From assembly GCF_040008265.1 (NCBI RefSeq), contig NZ_CP155620.1:62001-126000 (forward strand): 64,000 nt of DNA, read 5' to 3'. Shown piece after piece: positions 62,626 to 64,000 of this stretch. The notes beneath the pieces are model-generated. The model worked only from the letters and a program-made list of their open reading frames with translations, had not been told where the DNA came from and made no database searches. Position 1 is the first letter of the stretch, and each line of letters starts with the position of its first letter. Source of the DNA: Campylobacter sp. CCS1377 (GTDB lineage: Bacteria; Campylobacterota; Campylobacteria; Campylobacterales; Campylobacteraceae). The position numbers and the translations under genes were made by a program.

Positions 62626-63831
62626 ATGAAAAAATTTTTAAGTTTGTTTTTATTTTTGGCATCTTTGTTGTTAGCAGAAGATGCAACTATCTCTATAGTA
62701 AATGAAAATGTAGCTTTGCCTAAAATTATTGTTAGAGATAACTCAACTCTTGATGATTTAAATTTGAAAAAGAGTTTTTATAATATTTTGATCAACGATT
62801 TAAAAGTTAGCTCAAATTTTGAAGTTGTTAATGAAGGCAATGAAGAGGCTAATTATGTTTTTGAATATGCTTTGTCTAAAGAAAATTCAAAACTTAGTCT
62901 TAATGTAAAAATTAAAGCAGGCGGGACATATAAATCAAATCAAAATTATTCTTTGCCCGCCATAGAGCAATATCCTTTTTTAGCACATAAGGGTGTTAAA
63001 GATTCTGTAAATGTTTTGGGGCTTGCTCCAGTCGAATGGATGGATCATAAAATTTTAATTGCAAGAACAAATGCTTCAAAACGCAGTCAAATTATTATGG
63101 CCGATTATACTCTAACTTATCAAAAAATTGTTGTAGATGGTGGCTTGAATTTGTTTCCTAAATGGGGTGATAAAGAGCAAAGTTATTTTTATTATACTGC
63201 TTATGATCATAAAGTTCCAACTCTTTATCGTTATGATTTAAATACCAATAAAATTGCAAAAATTTTATCTAGTGGCGGAATGATTGTTGCTTCTGATGTA
63301 AGTGAAGATGGACGAAAAATTCTTATCACTATGGCTCCTGAAGATCAGCCCGATGTCTATTTATATGATTTGACCAAAAAGACAACAAAAAAATTAACTA
63401 ACTTTTCTGGTATTGATGTGAATGGAAATTTTATAGAAAATGACACCCAGTTTGTATTTATTTCCGATCGTCTGGGGTATCCGAATGTATTTATACAAGG
63501 TTTAGATAATGGTGTAGCTCAGCAGGTTGTTTTTCATGGACGTAATAATTCCGCAGTTTCGACTTATAAAGATTATATAGTTTATTCAAGTAGAGAGGAA
63601 GGAAAAAATAGAACATTTAATATCTATTTAATGTCAACAAAAAGTGATTACATCAGACAATTGACCGCAAATGGGGAAAATATTTTTCCAAGATTTTCTA
63701 GTGATGGTGGAAGTATAGTTTTTATCAAATTTTTAGGTTCTCAAAGCGCATTGGGAGTGATTAGGGTAAATGCTAATAAAACATTTTATTTTCCTCTTAA
63801 AGTTGGAAAAATTCAGTCTATTGACTGGTAG
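62626..63831 (+). CDS. tolB: Tol-Pal system protein TolB
   Basis: TolB is periplasmic and binds Pal. The 401-residue protein has a signal peptide (residues 1-17, cut near LLA-ED), an N-terminal alpha/beta domain and a six-bladed propeller with repeats of the WD-like type (D-G-x-x-I-x-I). It follows tolA after 3 bases. Confidence 0.93.
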   Translation: MKKFLSLFLFLASLLLAEDATISIVNENVALPKIIVRDNSTLDDLNLKKSFYNILINDLKVSSNFEVVNEGNEEANYVFEYALSKENSKLSLNVKIKAGGTYKSNQNYSLPAIEQYPFLAHKGVKDSVNVLGLAPVEWMDHKILIARTNASKRSQIIMADYTLTYQKIVVDGGLNLFPKWGDKEQSYFYYTAYDHKVPTLYRYDLNTNKIAKILSSGGMIVASDVSEDGRKILITMAPEDQPDVYLYDLTKKTTKKLTNFSGIDVNGNFIENDTQFVFISDRLGYPNVFIQGLDNGVAQQVVFHGRNNSAVSTYKDYIVYSSREEGKNRTFNIYLMSTKSDYIRQLTANGENIFPRFSSDGGSIVFIKFLGSQSALGVIRVNANKTFYFPLKVGKIQSIDW

Positions 63832-63858
63832 TTTAACTTAATTTTAAATAAATTCGGT

Positions 63859-63864
63859 TATAAT
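63859..63864 (+). promoter_or_regulatory. -10 box (TATAAT) of pal
   Basis: TATAAT preceded by CGGT lies 34 bases before the pal ATG in the tolB-pal gap, so pal has a promoter of its own in addition to read-through. Confidence 0.6.
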
Positions 63865-63897
63865 CTTTGGAAATTAAATTTTTGAAAGGTTTACAAA

Positions 63898-64000
63898 ATG
63901 AAAAAAATTCTTTTTGCTTCTGTTGCAGCATTTGCAATTATTGTAAGTGGTTGTAGTTCAAAAAGCGCTAGTGTAAGTGGTGGTTCTGATGTAAGTTCTG
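63898..64000 (+). CDS. pal: Peptidoglycan-associated lipoprotein Pal (Omp18), partial
   Basis: Only the first 34 codons are in the window. They encode a lipoprotein signal (KKILFASVAAFAIIVSGC) with a lipobox Cys at residue 19, then a Ser-rich linker. The window ends before the OmpA-like domain. Position after tolB supports Pal. Confidence 0.85.
   Translation, partial: MKKILFASVAAFAIIVSGCSSKSASVSGGSDVSS

Overview
The window is chromosomal DNA of a Campylobacter, most likely of the jejuni/coli/upsaliensis group. It is very AT-rich and densely packed, with many 1-10 base overlaps between genes, AAGGA-type ribosome sites and TATAAT-type -10 boxes in A/T-rich leaders. Many proteins resemble C. 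jejuni proteins I know, such as QueD, PycA, CanB and the ATP synthase/Tol-Pal block. No rRNA, tRNA, CRISPR array, insertion sequence or prophage was seen. The species cannot be fixed by reading alone.

Layout. (1) 1-968, minus strand: the N-terminal half of an autotransporter-like surface protein, broken by a frameshift, followed by a 434-base AT-rich non-coding stretch. (2) 1403-11045, plus strand: queD, a lipoprotein, a small membrane protein, rsmE, rpmE, rsmI, an SpoU/TrmH methyltransferase, a RodZ-like membrane protein, a periplasmic protein, an aminotransferase, hom, yraN, trxA and trxB. (3) 11146-20201: a three-domain lipid-recycling protein (MFS + PlsC + acyl-ACP synthetase), murG/ftsW on the minus strand, pycA, a small coiled-coil protein, aspartate/glutamate leucyltransferase and a DnaJ-like protein. 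(4) 20198-30716: pcm, a gamma-class carbonic anhydrase-like protein, a minus-strand series (pncB, nrdB, RDD protein, pyrE, frr, secG, BAX-inhibitor protein), then canB, an MscS-type channel, a fumarylacetoacetase-family hydrolase and a small periplasmic protein. (5) 30855-43543: an envelope block with a bacterial alpha-2-macroglobulin, PbpC, and five exported proteins including YcfL-like, LpoB-like and CsgG-like members. (6) 43701-49019: rplU, rpmA, obgE and proB, interleaved with accessory genes (DUF2059, a small membrane protein, TfoX-N, a truncated DUF6194 protein, an SPFH/NfeD pair). (7) 49012-51926: an accessory island between proB and fmt, holding a DUF4365 nuclease-like protein, a small HTH regulator with a palindromic candidate operator, and a decayed FkbM methyltransferase. 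(8) 51990-64000: fmt, birA, parA, parB, the F1 and b/b' ATP synthase genes, then tolQ-tolR-tolA-tolB and the start of pal.

Working together. Most of the window is housekeeping: queuosine and rRNA modification, thioredoxin, anaplerosis, peptidoglycan precursor export, translation, chromosome segregation, ATP synthesis and outer-membrane tethering. The least conventional parts are the alpha-2-macroglobulin/PbpC pair next to the five-gene envelope cluster, the RodZ-like protein, and the DUF4365 + HTH island. The island is the best candidate here for an undescribed system, possibly anti-phage, but that function is inference only.
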